Shown here one piece after another: positions 10,679 through 22,041 of a DNA stretch of 64,000 nucleotides. The stretch is from positions 1,240,001-1,304,000 of the forward strand of contig JAMYGW020000005.1 of NCBI GenBank assembly GCA_025617375.2, read 5' to 3'. The translations under genes were made by a program, and so were the position numbers. The first letter of the stretch is position 1. Each line of letters begins with the position of its first letter. This DNA comes from Acarospora socialis. Its lineage: Eukaryota; Ascomycota; Lecanoromycetes; Acarosporales; Acarosporaceae. The notes under the pieces were generated by a model, which saw nothing but the letters and a program-made list of their open reading frames with translations, was not told where the DNA came from and did no database searches.

Positions 10679-12046
10679 ATGGCAAGTGAGGTGAGTGTGC
10701 GCAAGTCGCTACGTCCACATGTCAAGTTGCGGTCCCAAAGCGCTCGCTTGATGCAATTTGATAAACAAATAGAGATGCTGACTTCGAACTTCTCTGCCGT
10801 AGCGTGAGAGGTATGATTGATAGGGACAATGTTGGAGTCATCGGCGAGGACACTGACACCACTGCAGCAAGACTTTCCTTGCGAGGCTCTGTGAGCAGGC
10901 CGAGCGTTACGATGGTGAGTCCATGGTATCAAAGGGCCTCGATATCACAGAGTACTGATTCAAACTCTGCAGAAATGGTTACATACATGAAAGTCAGTGA
11001 TGCTGAGTTGCGACTACGTTCTCCTTGTTGTTAATTTCTAACCTTGAGTATAGGAAGTTGCCAAGGTATGATATAGCCTGAAACTCCTCGACTTGGACCG
11101 TCGGATGCCGAGGGCGTCAATTATCATGGCAAGCACCTGACAATCTGGTCTAGATCGGCGGAGAGTTGACTGTGGATGAACGTAACCTTCTATCTGTGGC
11201 CTACAAGAACGTGGTTGGCACTCGACGTGCGTCTTGGCGCATAATCTCGTCCATCGAGCAGAAGGAGGAGTCCAAGGGCTCTGACAAGCACGTTGGGACA
11301 ATTCGCGACTATCGTCAGAAGATTGAGACCGAGCTCGAGCGAGTCTGTCAGGATGTCCTGGACGTCTTGGACGAGTCTTTGATTCCCAAGGCCGAATCCG
11401 GCGAATCCAAAGTCTTCTACCATAAGATGTAGGTGGATTCATCTGCACTTCAAAAGAGAATGTCGAACGCGCAGTCTGTATCGAAATTGACGCTGATGAA
11501 TTTGGTTGTGCAGGAAGGGAGATTATCATCGCTATCTCGCGGAGTTTGCGTCAGGAGAGAAGCGCAAAACCGCTGCAACTGCGGCTCATGAGGCATACAA
11601 GGTCTGTAACTGACCATGGTATCGGAATTCCGAAGGGAGATACTAATGACTACCATCAGAACGCAACGGACGTTGCTCAGACCGAGCTCACTCCCACTCA
11701 CCCCATCCGTCTCGGTCTCGCCCTCAACTTCTCCGTTTTCTACTACGAGATCTTGAACTCGCCAGACCGGGCTTGCCATCTCGCCAAGCAGGCTTTCGAT
11801 GACGCCATCGCCGAGCTTGACTCCCTGTCGGAGGAGTCTTACCGCGACAGCACTCTCATCATGCAGCTCCTCCGGGACAACTTGACCCTCTGGACCTCTT
11901 CCGACGGCGGAGAGGCGGAAGGTGCGCCATCGGGCGAGGCGGCAAAGGATACGGAGAAGTCTAGTGGGGCTGCAGAAAGCAAGACCGACGCTCCCGCCGC
12001 CACCGAGGGCACAAGTTCGGAGGCGCCGCCAGCCACCGAGACCTAG
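10679..12046 (+). CDS. 14-3-3 family phosphoserine-binding protein
   Basis: 14-3-3 adaptor (Bmh1/ArtA type), 282 aa; dimeric cytosolic protein that binds phosphorylated Ser/Thr clients in signalling, cell cycle and metabolism. Eight coding exons: 10679-10690, 10803-10810, 10868-10914, 10973-10992, 11054-11065, 11154-11428, 11514-11601, 11660-12046. Joined, the first six give [53 protein letters not shown]. Exon 2 is an 8-nt microexon (CGTGAGAG) supplying RES; exons 4 and 5 are 20 and 12 nt. The two family signatures are [11 protein letters not shown] and [20 protein letters not shown]. The groove residues in TRRASWR and the [18 protein letters not shown] helix are present. The tail after ~240 is Glu/Ala/Ser-rich and presumably disordered. 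Splicing was chosen for frame and family fit. Confidence 0.95.
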
Positions 12047-15000
12047 ACTTGTCTTTTTCTGGCCCTGCCGTTTCGTTTCCCTTGTCGGTTGTCACGCGGT
12101 CAGTCAACCTGGGGCCATGCTGGGTTATATCTAGCTAGCCATGTCGTCTGAGTAAAGGGTGGAAACGGTAGTGTCAGCGTGCGTAGCCGGCAACGGAGGA
12201 GGCAGGAGCTGGAGGAGTTTTGAAACGCGATAACAAAGTATGCCAGTACACAGCACAGCACCAGTCGTGGACCTCGTCGGACGTGAGCGCGAATGGCAAA
12301 TGAACCGTGATGTTCTCCTTTGATCCCCCAGACTTGTTTTCCCAGAGTTTCTCAATGTCTCCGTGAATTCGAAATGTTGTTGCCCCCTTTCGGGGCAATC
12401 TCGTTGACATGAGATAGATTCAGTCAGCTGTTTCCGTAGCTTTCTAGCCCTCTTTGCAATCCTTTCACCGATTTCCGTAGGTCGTCGCACGCGTCAAATG
12501 TCTCAGCACGTCGTCTAACAGGAATCCGTTCTCGGGACTTGTGCTCTGGCATCGCGCAACCCTCTAAAGACTCGTTCCTCTGTTTCCACCCTCCCTCAAC
12601 GAACAGCAACTTATCCTCACCATCCACCCGTTCTACCCTCCCATTCCATCCCCTCCCTTCTTCCCATCCCACAACACATCACAGCACACCCCAGCTCAGC
12701 AACGCACCCCACACGCCCTCTACCCTCCCCAACTACCGTCTCGCCACACCGCACACCAAATCCCATACATCAGCACAGAGCGACCCTCACAACGCCCAAC
12801 AGGCATCCGCATAACCGTGATCTGAGCCACGTAGGGGCGGAATGGAATGGATAGCATGGTGTAGCATAGCGTAGGGGGGCTCCCTAGACTGGGCGGACTG
12901 AGGTCGATGAGCAGAGAGGGTGGAGCATAAGGTTCTGTAGCATTCATACTTGGTGTTTTTTCTTGCTCGGAGGCATAAAGGTCGAAGGGGAACCCCTTTC
13001 CAGAATCTATCCTCCCCACTACGAGGCGATCGATACGAAATGGCATCCTCCTGAGCTGCTCAGGAAGCGAAACGTGCGGTTATGCGCACTGTTGGGGATT
13101 GTAGAGCCACATACGTACGAAGGCTATCTGCAAGATTCTCCGCCATCCTTAGACTTCCCCCAACCTTCTGGGAGACCTTCCGCATCAGTTATTTTTTCAG
13201 AGCACAAGTCACTCCTGAGATCTGGAAAACTGGTGCTGAAGATATAGGTAATAGATTGGAACATCGGTGGGCCCAATTGTCAGAGTTTGTATGATATCGT
13301 CACTGTATCTCCTCCAGGAGCAGGGTCTGGGGGTGGTGGAGATTTTTGCAGATAGCCTGCGTACAGGTATAGTATAAACCCTATGGCAGATAATGTGATA
13401 TGCTGTAAGAGACAAGTGGAAAGAGGGGAAAGGAAGGAGCGTAGTCGATGTCTTCTCCCCTATTATCCTCGTCGTGCCTTTCTCTCTCGTTGCATTTCGG
13501 AGTATCTGAATTCCCTAGTCCTGAAGAGACCCATGTGTCTTTTGTTCTTTCCCTGTCCCTTCTTCTCTGCTGATTACCGTAATGTCGTCTGTTCTCCTCA
13601 CATCTAAAGTAGAATCGCACGCTCAAAAGCAGTATCCCGGCCAAGTCTGGCAACTTACTCATACGATCCACAGCTATACTCATTCTATCCGCAGAGAAGC
13701 TAATGAATCAGAATCATGTCCATGTAGTAAGTAGATGGACAGACAAGCATTAAGTAAGAGAGGAAACCCGACGTGAATCGTCATAACAAAGCAAGAACGG
13801 ACGACGCATAAGATTGAACGCACTTCAGGGCAGTGAGCATGAAGTGGATATACTAGGTCAGGAGAAGAGTGAGTTTCTGGTAGTGAGTGTGTTCTGGGTC
13901 CAGGAAGCTAACGCAACGAAGCAATCAGTGGGAGGCGGGGACCTCCACTTATCCAGGTAGACGAGACACGGAGAGACCGATCGACACGTTTGCCCATGCA
14001 GCACACTGAAGAAGCGTATGAAGTGCAAGGAGGGTGTCGGCCAGAAAGGGCAAACGCGTGGACATCAAGGTTGCCGAGCGGGAATTGCTTTCGGTACCGA
14101 GTAGGTTGTTGAGGTTTGCCAAGGTAGAGTTTGAATTTGCGACATGTCATGGTAGAAGAAGATATTTGAGGGAACGTGAGACGGTTTGATGGACACCCCC
14201 CTCTCAGGCCGTGCACGGAGCCATGCGATAGATCTCCATCCAAAGCGTGCGGGAGAGCACGAGGGTAGCCCGAGTACAACATGGATGCCACATCTCCATG
14301 AACTCGGTCTGTTCCTTGCTTACTTCTACGTTGTGGGTTGTACCATCGTAGGAGAGGTGAGGGTGCCTGCATGATTGTCCCTCAAGCCAGGTAACGCCAA
14401 AGACAGATCGTCTATAACCCGAAGGGATCGAGACGATCTAATGCAGCCCTGCTCGAGTGGCCTCGCGTTTCCGCCTCGTGGCCTTCCGCGTCGGAGGCCG
14501 TGCTCAAGTCATGTGCCGGAGGACGCCGGCGATGGTTGCCTGACACAGTGCTAGAGTGGTCTCAGCGATGCAAAGACATTCAAATTGCCACGCGCAGTTA
14601 TTGGAAGACACGTGCTTGATGGTAGCAATGGCAATCCACCGTCTGAGTGGGAAGCGCTGAGACAACCGTGACACGGTCGACGAACCAGCCATGTGTTCTG
14701 GGTCCCGGTCTTCGAAAAAGCATACTGCTGCAGCCTTCCGGTCACTATCGAATGCAACACATATCTTTAGAGTATGGGTGGCACGAAGAGTATGTCGGGC
14801 TAATGTGAGACCTGGTCCATAAAGTGCCGGGTGCTCCACGAGGCCTGTGTCTATCTCCACCATAACAGTTGGGCTATTGTTGACATTCGGTCGTATGTGA
14901 TTGGTACCTTGGATGGACCTGTTCAAATGTTGTCCAAATAGATGTTCGGAACAGCGGCTGTGTAGGACAAGCAGGCCGAGACCTCAGGCGGGCAATCGGC

Positions 15001-17198
15001 AAATGAATAAAATAACCATAAAAATGTGGCGTCCCTTTGGAGCCAAGATTGAGAAAAGAGACCAAGGGGGGACGGGTGGCTAGTGAGAAAGGATGTATGT
15101 CTCGAGAAGGAGACGCCAACGCAACACGCGACACAGACCATGTGGAGAATGAAGCTATCATCATAAAGCACCTATTTTACGAACAGGAAGAGCTGTTTGA
15201 ACGCATGGTCGGTCAATGGTTGGAACGGAACCATCCTCCATTTCCTTTCCCTTTTGCATAGTGAACTCTGGAACACCAAGCCACACATCGGTGAGGTGTT
15301 GGCGAGATACTGTGCAGGATGCAAGATCTGTATATCATAAGCCACCGATGTTATGTCCTCATAATGCCTTTGTAGCGATGGACGGAGATTGTTGCAGTGA
15401 TTGTGTAAGCACGATAAAGCACGGGTAATAAATAATGGACGGTCTGGATTGATGATTGTTGCCTTCGGTAGGGACGGCATATGGTCAAAAGTGAAAACGG
15501 CCATGGACTCATCTAGGCCATGGATCAAATGGACGAGACTCATCCTGTACGAGTCAGACGGTGCAGGTGGTCTCTAATCTGCGGACGGAGAAGAACCTTA
15601 CTTACTTACCTTAGCTACCACTATACCGGCCTATTGAAACGCGGGCAGTCAGCGTCATGCTTACTCGAGCAACCTTTACCTCATCATAGACCGATGGAAT
15701 CAATCTGACTTGAGGTAGGTAAGGTAAGGTAAAGCTGATCCAGTTCGAGAGATACATGAAGCCGCAAGTTGAACTCGACCCTACCTACCTTATCAAAAGA
15801 CAATCCAGACAAATTTCTGACTCAATTACGATAATAAGTTATACAGCTTCATTATCGTTGCGGTGATTTTGGATCGAGTCGACTTACCTTATTCATCTCG
15901 GCCCCACCGGTTTTGGCAAAGGGGCCGGGCCAAAGTGGACGGGAAAAAGTTGGGGTGACTGTTACTCCGTCGATCATACACAACACACATACGCCTCCCA
16001 TGCCCTGCTTAGCGCCATCGCCTTTTCCCGGACTGTTCTGGACCCGGACCGCCCTCCACACATCCCTGTCACTAGATCTTACGTTTAGAGTACCATGTCC
16101 ATCTTTCCTGCAGTTAAAACTGCTCTGCTCTCCGTTCACCATGCCATGCAGAGGGGTCCGCGGGGTAGGATGGGTATATTTGAGGTAGGGATGAGTTATA
16201 ATAAGTATGAGGGGCCTAGTATGAATCGGACTCCTTAATCGAGCGTTCACTACCTATACATCGATGTACCAATGGTGATGTCTGGTGCTGACTTCAATAA
16301 TGCTTCCAGGCCCGGAACATGAGGGTAGCATTTCAAAAGGTAGACGTGTCTTAATAAACAAAAAGTCGAAGCCAAGACTTTGCCAAGTACTCATACCCGA
16401 GTACCAAGCTGTCGTTAGGACCGCGACGAGGACATGGTTTGATGCCTAACATCATCTTAAACGACCTTTGGCCCAAATCTACACGTAATTCATGCCGGTA
16501 ATTCCACACTAACGAGAGGTGACTTTTTATGTGACGGTGTATGTAAAACGTGTCTGCCGCCTCCCAAACGTCGTGCGACGGAAGATCCAACCCATCCAAA
16601 ACGTCCCTTCCCTTGCACTGCCATCTTCGGAGCGAACTCGACAGCCCACACACTCCCATTATTCCCTTCCCTGCCGCTCCTGATGGATGTCTTTGCCCCT
16701 GTTCATCCCTCAGAGTCCTAATCTTTCGTTGGTTGAACTGACGAGGTGAATGGTTGGTCGGTGAAGATTTCTGAGCAAGCGTCGCTCCTCCACGCCATGC
16801 CCTCTCGGCATGCGCAATTGTCACTATCCACGTGCAAGCGGACACCTTTTTGGAACCCTTACCTTCCACGTCCTCCGTGTGACATAAGGTCAGACATGCT
16901 ATAGGGAAGGAGGACCGAATTGGGAAGAATCCTAGACAAGCACATAAGACTTGGGAATTTGGGTTGGTGTTGTATCAGGACATCCGGTTGCATCTCAGGA
17001 AATACTTTGGGTATATCAAGGACCGCACACCGGGGAAAGTGTGGCGACGTTAAGAAGGTGCACTCCTACCAAACCGCGGTCATCAAGCTGCGCTGCAAAA
17101 CACCTTGTTGGAACAAATCCGTCGGCGGGGCAAGATCCAAGGGTAGCTGTACAGGGCGGATACCTTGGCCCAGGCCACGTGCCGGAGGGTGAGGGGTG
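12047..17198. other. 5.15-kb gene-free stretch upstream of the histidine kinase
   Basis: No recognisable gene on either strand. Open frames here are short and look non-coding; the most protein-like is minus-strand 12410-12174 (78 codons, ATG start), which I do not recognise. A long CT-rich, G-poor tract at about 12,560-12,780 resembles a promoter/leader for plus-strand transcription, and smaller pyrimidine tracts lie near 15,970-16,120 and 16,600-16,740. GATCGTCT...AGACGATC forms a short perfect hairpin near 14,410-14,440. TACCTTA/TAAGGTA motifs cluster at 15,599-15,611, 15,713-15,733 and 15,780-15,791. It may be a long kinase leader, a non-coding RNA locus or both. Confidence 0.4.
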
Positions 17199-20136
17199 AT
17201 GGCGTCGACAGAGACGAAGGGAAAGCTGGTAGAAAGGGAGCTCATTGAGAGAAAGTCGCTGTGTTTACCGAGCACACGACCAGGAATAGCCGCACATCAT
17301 GGACACGATGGCTTTCGGGAAAGCATCAGTCGATATTTTGATATGGCGGAAAGCAATGCGGCCGAACAGCTCGTGGAGCTCAAGGCCAAGCTACAGACCG
17401 CGGAGACGGAGGAGTTCTGGACGATATTAATGGAAGGCATGACCACCATCGCAGGGGCGCAATACGGTTTTGTTGCCAAGCGGATATTGGTCGACGATGA
17501 GGATAGCGCGATCGAGATGCCGTTGATTGGAGAGCCGGGTTCTTGTCTGTTGGGAGTGGCGTTCTACTACAATGATGGCCACAAGATCAAAAACCTCCAC
17601 CGAGATTACAAATACCTCGCCTTTGGGGCACCTTGCGCGCATATGAGACACGACAAAGTCTTCCTGATCCCTAACAAACTCAACGAGTTCATCACCAACA
17701 ACCCGAATGCCTTTCCTTTCCCCACCGAAGCTTACCTCGGCGTTCCACTCTTTTCCGAAGGGAAGTGTTTCGCACACTTTGGAATGATGTGGAATGATGA
17801 AGGTCTCAGCAAGCTCTCTCTCGGCTGGGGTTATTTGGAGATGCTCCTACATACCTTAGAGGACATGATCCTAAAACGTGTGCTCGAAAGACAAGGTTTC
17901 GCAAAGCCCACCGACACGACGCCTTCCAAAGTCATCCCTCAAGAAGCCGTCACAGCCTCACAGTCTCTAAAACCGTATGCGCGCAGCTTGTCACATGAGC
18001 TTCGAACGCCCATGCAAGGCGTCGTCGGTATGCTGGATGTGATGCACGCGACGGTTCAAGAGTCACTGGAAGGTCAGACAAACCCTAAGATCCGGGAAAT
18101 CTTTCAAGTCCTCCGAGACAACATTGAGGTTGTACAAGGTACGAATCATACGATACCAAGATGTTTGATATCCTCTGACTGAATCACAGACAGCTCCATG
18201 AGGGCAGTTGAAGCAGCGGACAACGTGGTCCATGCCTACGACCTTAACATGCAGGTTCCCGATACACCGGACCCACCGGTAGATGAAGAGACCGCAGAGG
18301 TTCAGTCGGCCACATCAACCCTCGAAAGACGACCGAACATTCTAATCGGAGGAAACAACACACCTTTCAACCCGAACAAGAGACGGAGGAGTGCTTCCTT
18401 TGAATGGACTTATGTGCCCGCAGCGAAGCATCGAGCTCTGGAATCAACAATGTCCACGCCTGGTAGAGAAGTATCGCCTCGGACTGAAGCTCTGCCATTT
18501 ATTCCTCTTGAGACTAGAGAGGTGACGAGCACGTTACCACGAAGTCATCCTACCAGTGTGGCTGCAGGTAGTGCAACGGATCGTAATCCTTCCGTTTTGG
18601 ACGTGGATGACGCTCCTGTTCCTGGTGATTCAGAACATATTCCAACACCTGGTCTTCGACATACCAAGCTTCGAGAACTCCTTCACCAGCTTGTTAATGA
18701 GTCTTTACGGGTTGGAGGAAGACCGGAGTCTGCCATAGCCGAAGACACTGAGCGAGGTGAACTCATCGAGGTGAGATCAAGAAGCTCAAAAGGCGACGCG
18801 TCGACCAAAATGATCGAATGGTCCGTAGACTCTTCAGTACCAGAGATCATCTCGGGTGAGCTTCATTACATCGTCTAATCAAGCACTTCTAATTGCATTT
18901 ACAGTCGACGAACGCGATCTCACCAAACTCATCTCATGCGTCTTCCTAAATGCCATCAAGTTCACCGAGCGGGGAAATATCAACGTGACGGCCACTCTAA
19001 GTCCAAAGTCCCGTTTTCTTGTCATCAACGTCAAAGACACGGGCCCAGGCATACCTCAAGACTTCCTACCGAACCTCTTCAAACCCTTCTCCCGCGAAGA
19101 CGACTCACTCACCCGACAGAAGGAAGGTCTAGGTCTTGGTCTACTTGTCGCCAAAGGTCTGGTACGCAAGATGGGTGGTGACCTCGTCTGCGTGCGGTCA
19201 GATATAACAGGGCCTCATCGCGGATCGGAATTCGAGCTCCGCGTCCCCATCTCCGCCCAAGAACAACCGACCAGCAGCAGACCAGGCACACCTACCGGTA
19301 CACGAACCCCGACGCCATCTGCCTCAAACATACACCTTCCATTCGACATGCCACCACTATCAAGTCCACGCCATCGACGACCCTCTACCAGCGCTCCAAC
19401 CCCTCTCGACCGCCGACGCACCCTCCGTGGCGACGCCGGCGCAGGAGGCAGCTCCAAATCGCCCGACCCACAACTCCCACCCCGCACCAAAGCCTCCTCC
19501 CCACTGCACCCGTCGTCGCCCTCCCGCCGCAACAGCATCGCTCCCGCTCCCTCTCCCTCTCTCGCCCGTATCTCTACCTCGACCAAAAAACCCGAATTCG
19601 ACCGACATCTCGCCCTCAAACACCCACTGACCTTCCTCGTCGTCGAGGACAACCGTATCAACCGCACCCTCCTCGTCCACATGCTCATGAAGCTCGGCTA
19701 CCAGCAACATCAGATCCTCGAAGCATTCGACGGCGCCGAGGCCGTCCGACAGATGCAACTCGACCACGTCCCGCCCGTCGATGTCGTGCTGATGGATCTG
19801 TGGATGCCCGGTATGGATGGGTACGAGGCGACGGAGAAGATTCTCGCCATGCCGAAATATCAGCATCCAGCCTCGACCTCGACCCGTACCTCGACAACGG
19901 ATCCGAACCAGCGTCCCGACGACGACGAAGAGGGAGAGGGACACGAGGACGACGGCGAGAAGAAAGGCAAGCACAGCACCAAAAGCAAAGTCACCGTCCT
20001 CGCCGTGAGCGCCGACGTCACGGACGAAGCGCTCGAGCGCGCGGCCGGCGTCGGCATGGCCGGCTTCATGACCAAACCGTACAAGTTGCTGGATCTGGAG
20101 CGCTTGATTGTCGAGTACTGTGCGCGGAAGGACTGA
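17199..20136 (+). CDS. GAF-containing hybrid histidine kinase
   Basis: Two-component hybrid sensor kinase, 945 aa in three exons: 17199-18138, 18190-18855, 18905-20136. A GAF-like sensor spans ~70-230 (TTIAGAQYGFVAKRI to the LEDMILKRVLE helix). HisKA carries the H-box SHELRTPMQGVVGM with the phospho-acceptor at ~His266. A poorly conserved Ser/Thr/Pro linker (~320-530) precedes the ATPase domain: N-box FLNAIKF (~549), G1 DTGPGIP (~580), F-box LFKPFSR and G2 GLGLGL (~610). After a Ser/Pro linker comes a receiver domain: VVEDN (~781), phosphorylated Asp in VVLMDLWMPGMDG (~833), and the conserved Lys in MTKPYK (~926). The receiver has an acidic low-complexity insert after the Asp-containing strand. 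No membrane segment is seen, so it is probably cytosolic. An in-frame ATG at 17343 (MAESNAAEQL) is a plausible alternative start. Confidence 0.9.
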
Positions 20137-22041
20137 GGGGACGAAATTTCGAACTTGGCTTACGAGTGCAGGTGGGAGAGGGAGTGGATTGAATAGATAG
20201 ATAGATAGACGAACAGATCACCCCTCACTCCTCGTCCCCACCCCGCCCACTTCTCGCCAGCGTGGAGCTTTTGGGGTTCCACTCGCCTAAAGGAGGATGA
20301 GGTAGACTTTATATAGATCAAAAGAATCGAAGTTGCGTCGTCCGACCGAAAACTTCCACAACATCATCCCACCATACATACCACACCGCGCCCGCCCTCT
20401 ACTGCCCCCCGCCTTGCATATCCATGTTGCCGTGCTCCGTTCGTTCGAGCATAGGCATCAAACCTCAACACTTGCTTACTTTCCTAGCAAAACACCACTC
20501 ACCCTTTACTTTACAGAAGCCCGATGCGTCTCCACTTTGTACTCCCTTGTCCACTGGGATACCCTTCTCGCACTACCGTCCACAGACTTCCTCACCTTCC
20601 TTACCTTCAGATATAGTCGAAATCGCCTCTCGAGCGCCGAGCACATGCCCATGCCCATGCCCTATCGCGCCGAGTCCATCAATCTACGCAGCTCCAGAAA
20701 AAGAAAAACCCTCCCACGCACAGGTCGTCCTTTTGCGCTTGCGCTTGCGCTTGTGAACATGACATCGCGGAGCGCATCCATTCATTTTCATTCATTCGTG
20801 AACAGTCCCGTAGGCCTGCATAAGCGGTACCTTGTCCCCTACCTACCTACCCCATACCCAATCGATCTCTCATCTACATCTACATCCAGGGTTGCAACTA
20901 CCAGGAGTCGTCGTGACGAAGCTGTGTCACCCACCGACATGATCCTTTCCTAGTCGTGCGTGTTTCGACCGATACATAACGCGTGTGTGTCCCTCGCTCA
21001 AGACAGGACAGGACAGGACAGGATAGGTTAGGAGAGGTGGGGGTTAGTGGATGTGTTTCATTTCGCCTTTCTCTCAATCAATCCGTCAGTCATTTCTCGG
21101 CTTTCTTGGTTGGTTGGCGAAAGCCCGATCTGGGCTGGTTCGGGCTATCTATCAACTTGGGTTCGTGTGATTGTTTGGTCTGCGAGTGCGTGCTTGTGCG
21201 CGCTGTGCGTATTGGGGACGTCCCGGTTCGGTTCTTGGCTGGTTGCCTCCGCCTCCGCTTTGGTTGGGGTGAGAGCGGAGGAGAGGGGAGGTGACGTGAC
21301 GTGAGGAGAGGAGAGGAGAGGAGAGGGTTGGGTGGTCGCGGACGGGGAGGGGAGGGGAGGGGATAGTGTGGGCTTTCGTGGTCGGTTTGGTTAGGGGGGA
21401 GATTGGGGCCAGAGATAGGGTAGGGTGAAGTGAAGGAGTGTTGGTGTGGCTGTTGGTGCGGGTGTGGGTGTGAGTTCGTGTTGATGCGGGGATTGTGGGA
21501 TTGTGGGATTGTGGGATTGGGAGTTGAAGTTTGGAGTGGAAGAGGAGAGCCCTGGAGAGCGAGGAGAGGGAGATGGAGATTGATGCGGCTGCTGTAGAGG
21601 TCTGTTGAGCGAGAGTGAGTGGCCTGTTGTTTTGTTCTGTGTTGTGGTATGTTCTGTCATGCATGAATGTGCATGGTTGAAATGTGTGAAAATTTACACC
21701 GATGTACTCTTACAAAAAGCTGCAATCATGGACTTGCCCTTCATTTGGATGCTAGATATAGAGGTTGTATCTCTCTTACTTTAGAAGACTACCAGTACAG
21801 GCGACGACGGCCAATCCAGCAACAGTAACATGAGTTATGTACACTACAGTGTATCTATTCCTGCCCTCAATCTACTCGGCAAGTTTCCAGAAGAAAGAGT
21901 GGAAGGAGCCACGACGAGTGGAATTATCCAAACCTCTCCCAAACAAGACTCAACAGACCAAGAAATTCACACAAGGAGTGTGTACGCAGGATACAACGCA
22001 CGCAACGCAACACAGGAAGTCCGTCCAGTGCCAAACTCCAA
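20137..22041. other. Convergent spacer with purine/pyrimidine-skewed simple repeats
   Basis: 1.9 kb between the kinase stop and the permease stop. It contains a GATA run (~20,193-20,207), a CT-rich plus-strand tract (~20,330-20,720), AGGAC repeats (~21,003-21,022), GGAGA repeats (~21,303-21,326), GGGGA repeats (~21,346-21,362) and GATTGTGG repeats (~21,490-21,520). From ~21,250 to 21,620 the plus strand is GT/GA-rich and nearly C-free. The open frames through these tracts are compositional artefacts. No coding gene is supported. Confidence 0.5.

Noticed and set aside
12174-12410. 78-codon ATG-led minus-strand frame behind the 14-3-3 gene
   Set aside because: Looks mildly protein-like but has no recognised family, no clear promoter and no splice-supported extension; kept only as a note in the spacer entry.
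14504-14926. 140-codon minus-strand frame in the gene desert
   Set aside because: No ATG-led domain, no recognised family and no splice partners; length is within chance for this base composition.
20333-20953. 206-codon plus-strand frame after the histidine kinase
   Set aside because: His/Pro/Ser/Thr-rich composition follows from a CT-rich simple-sequence tract; no domain.
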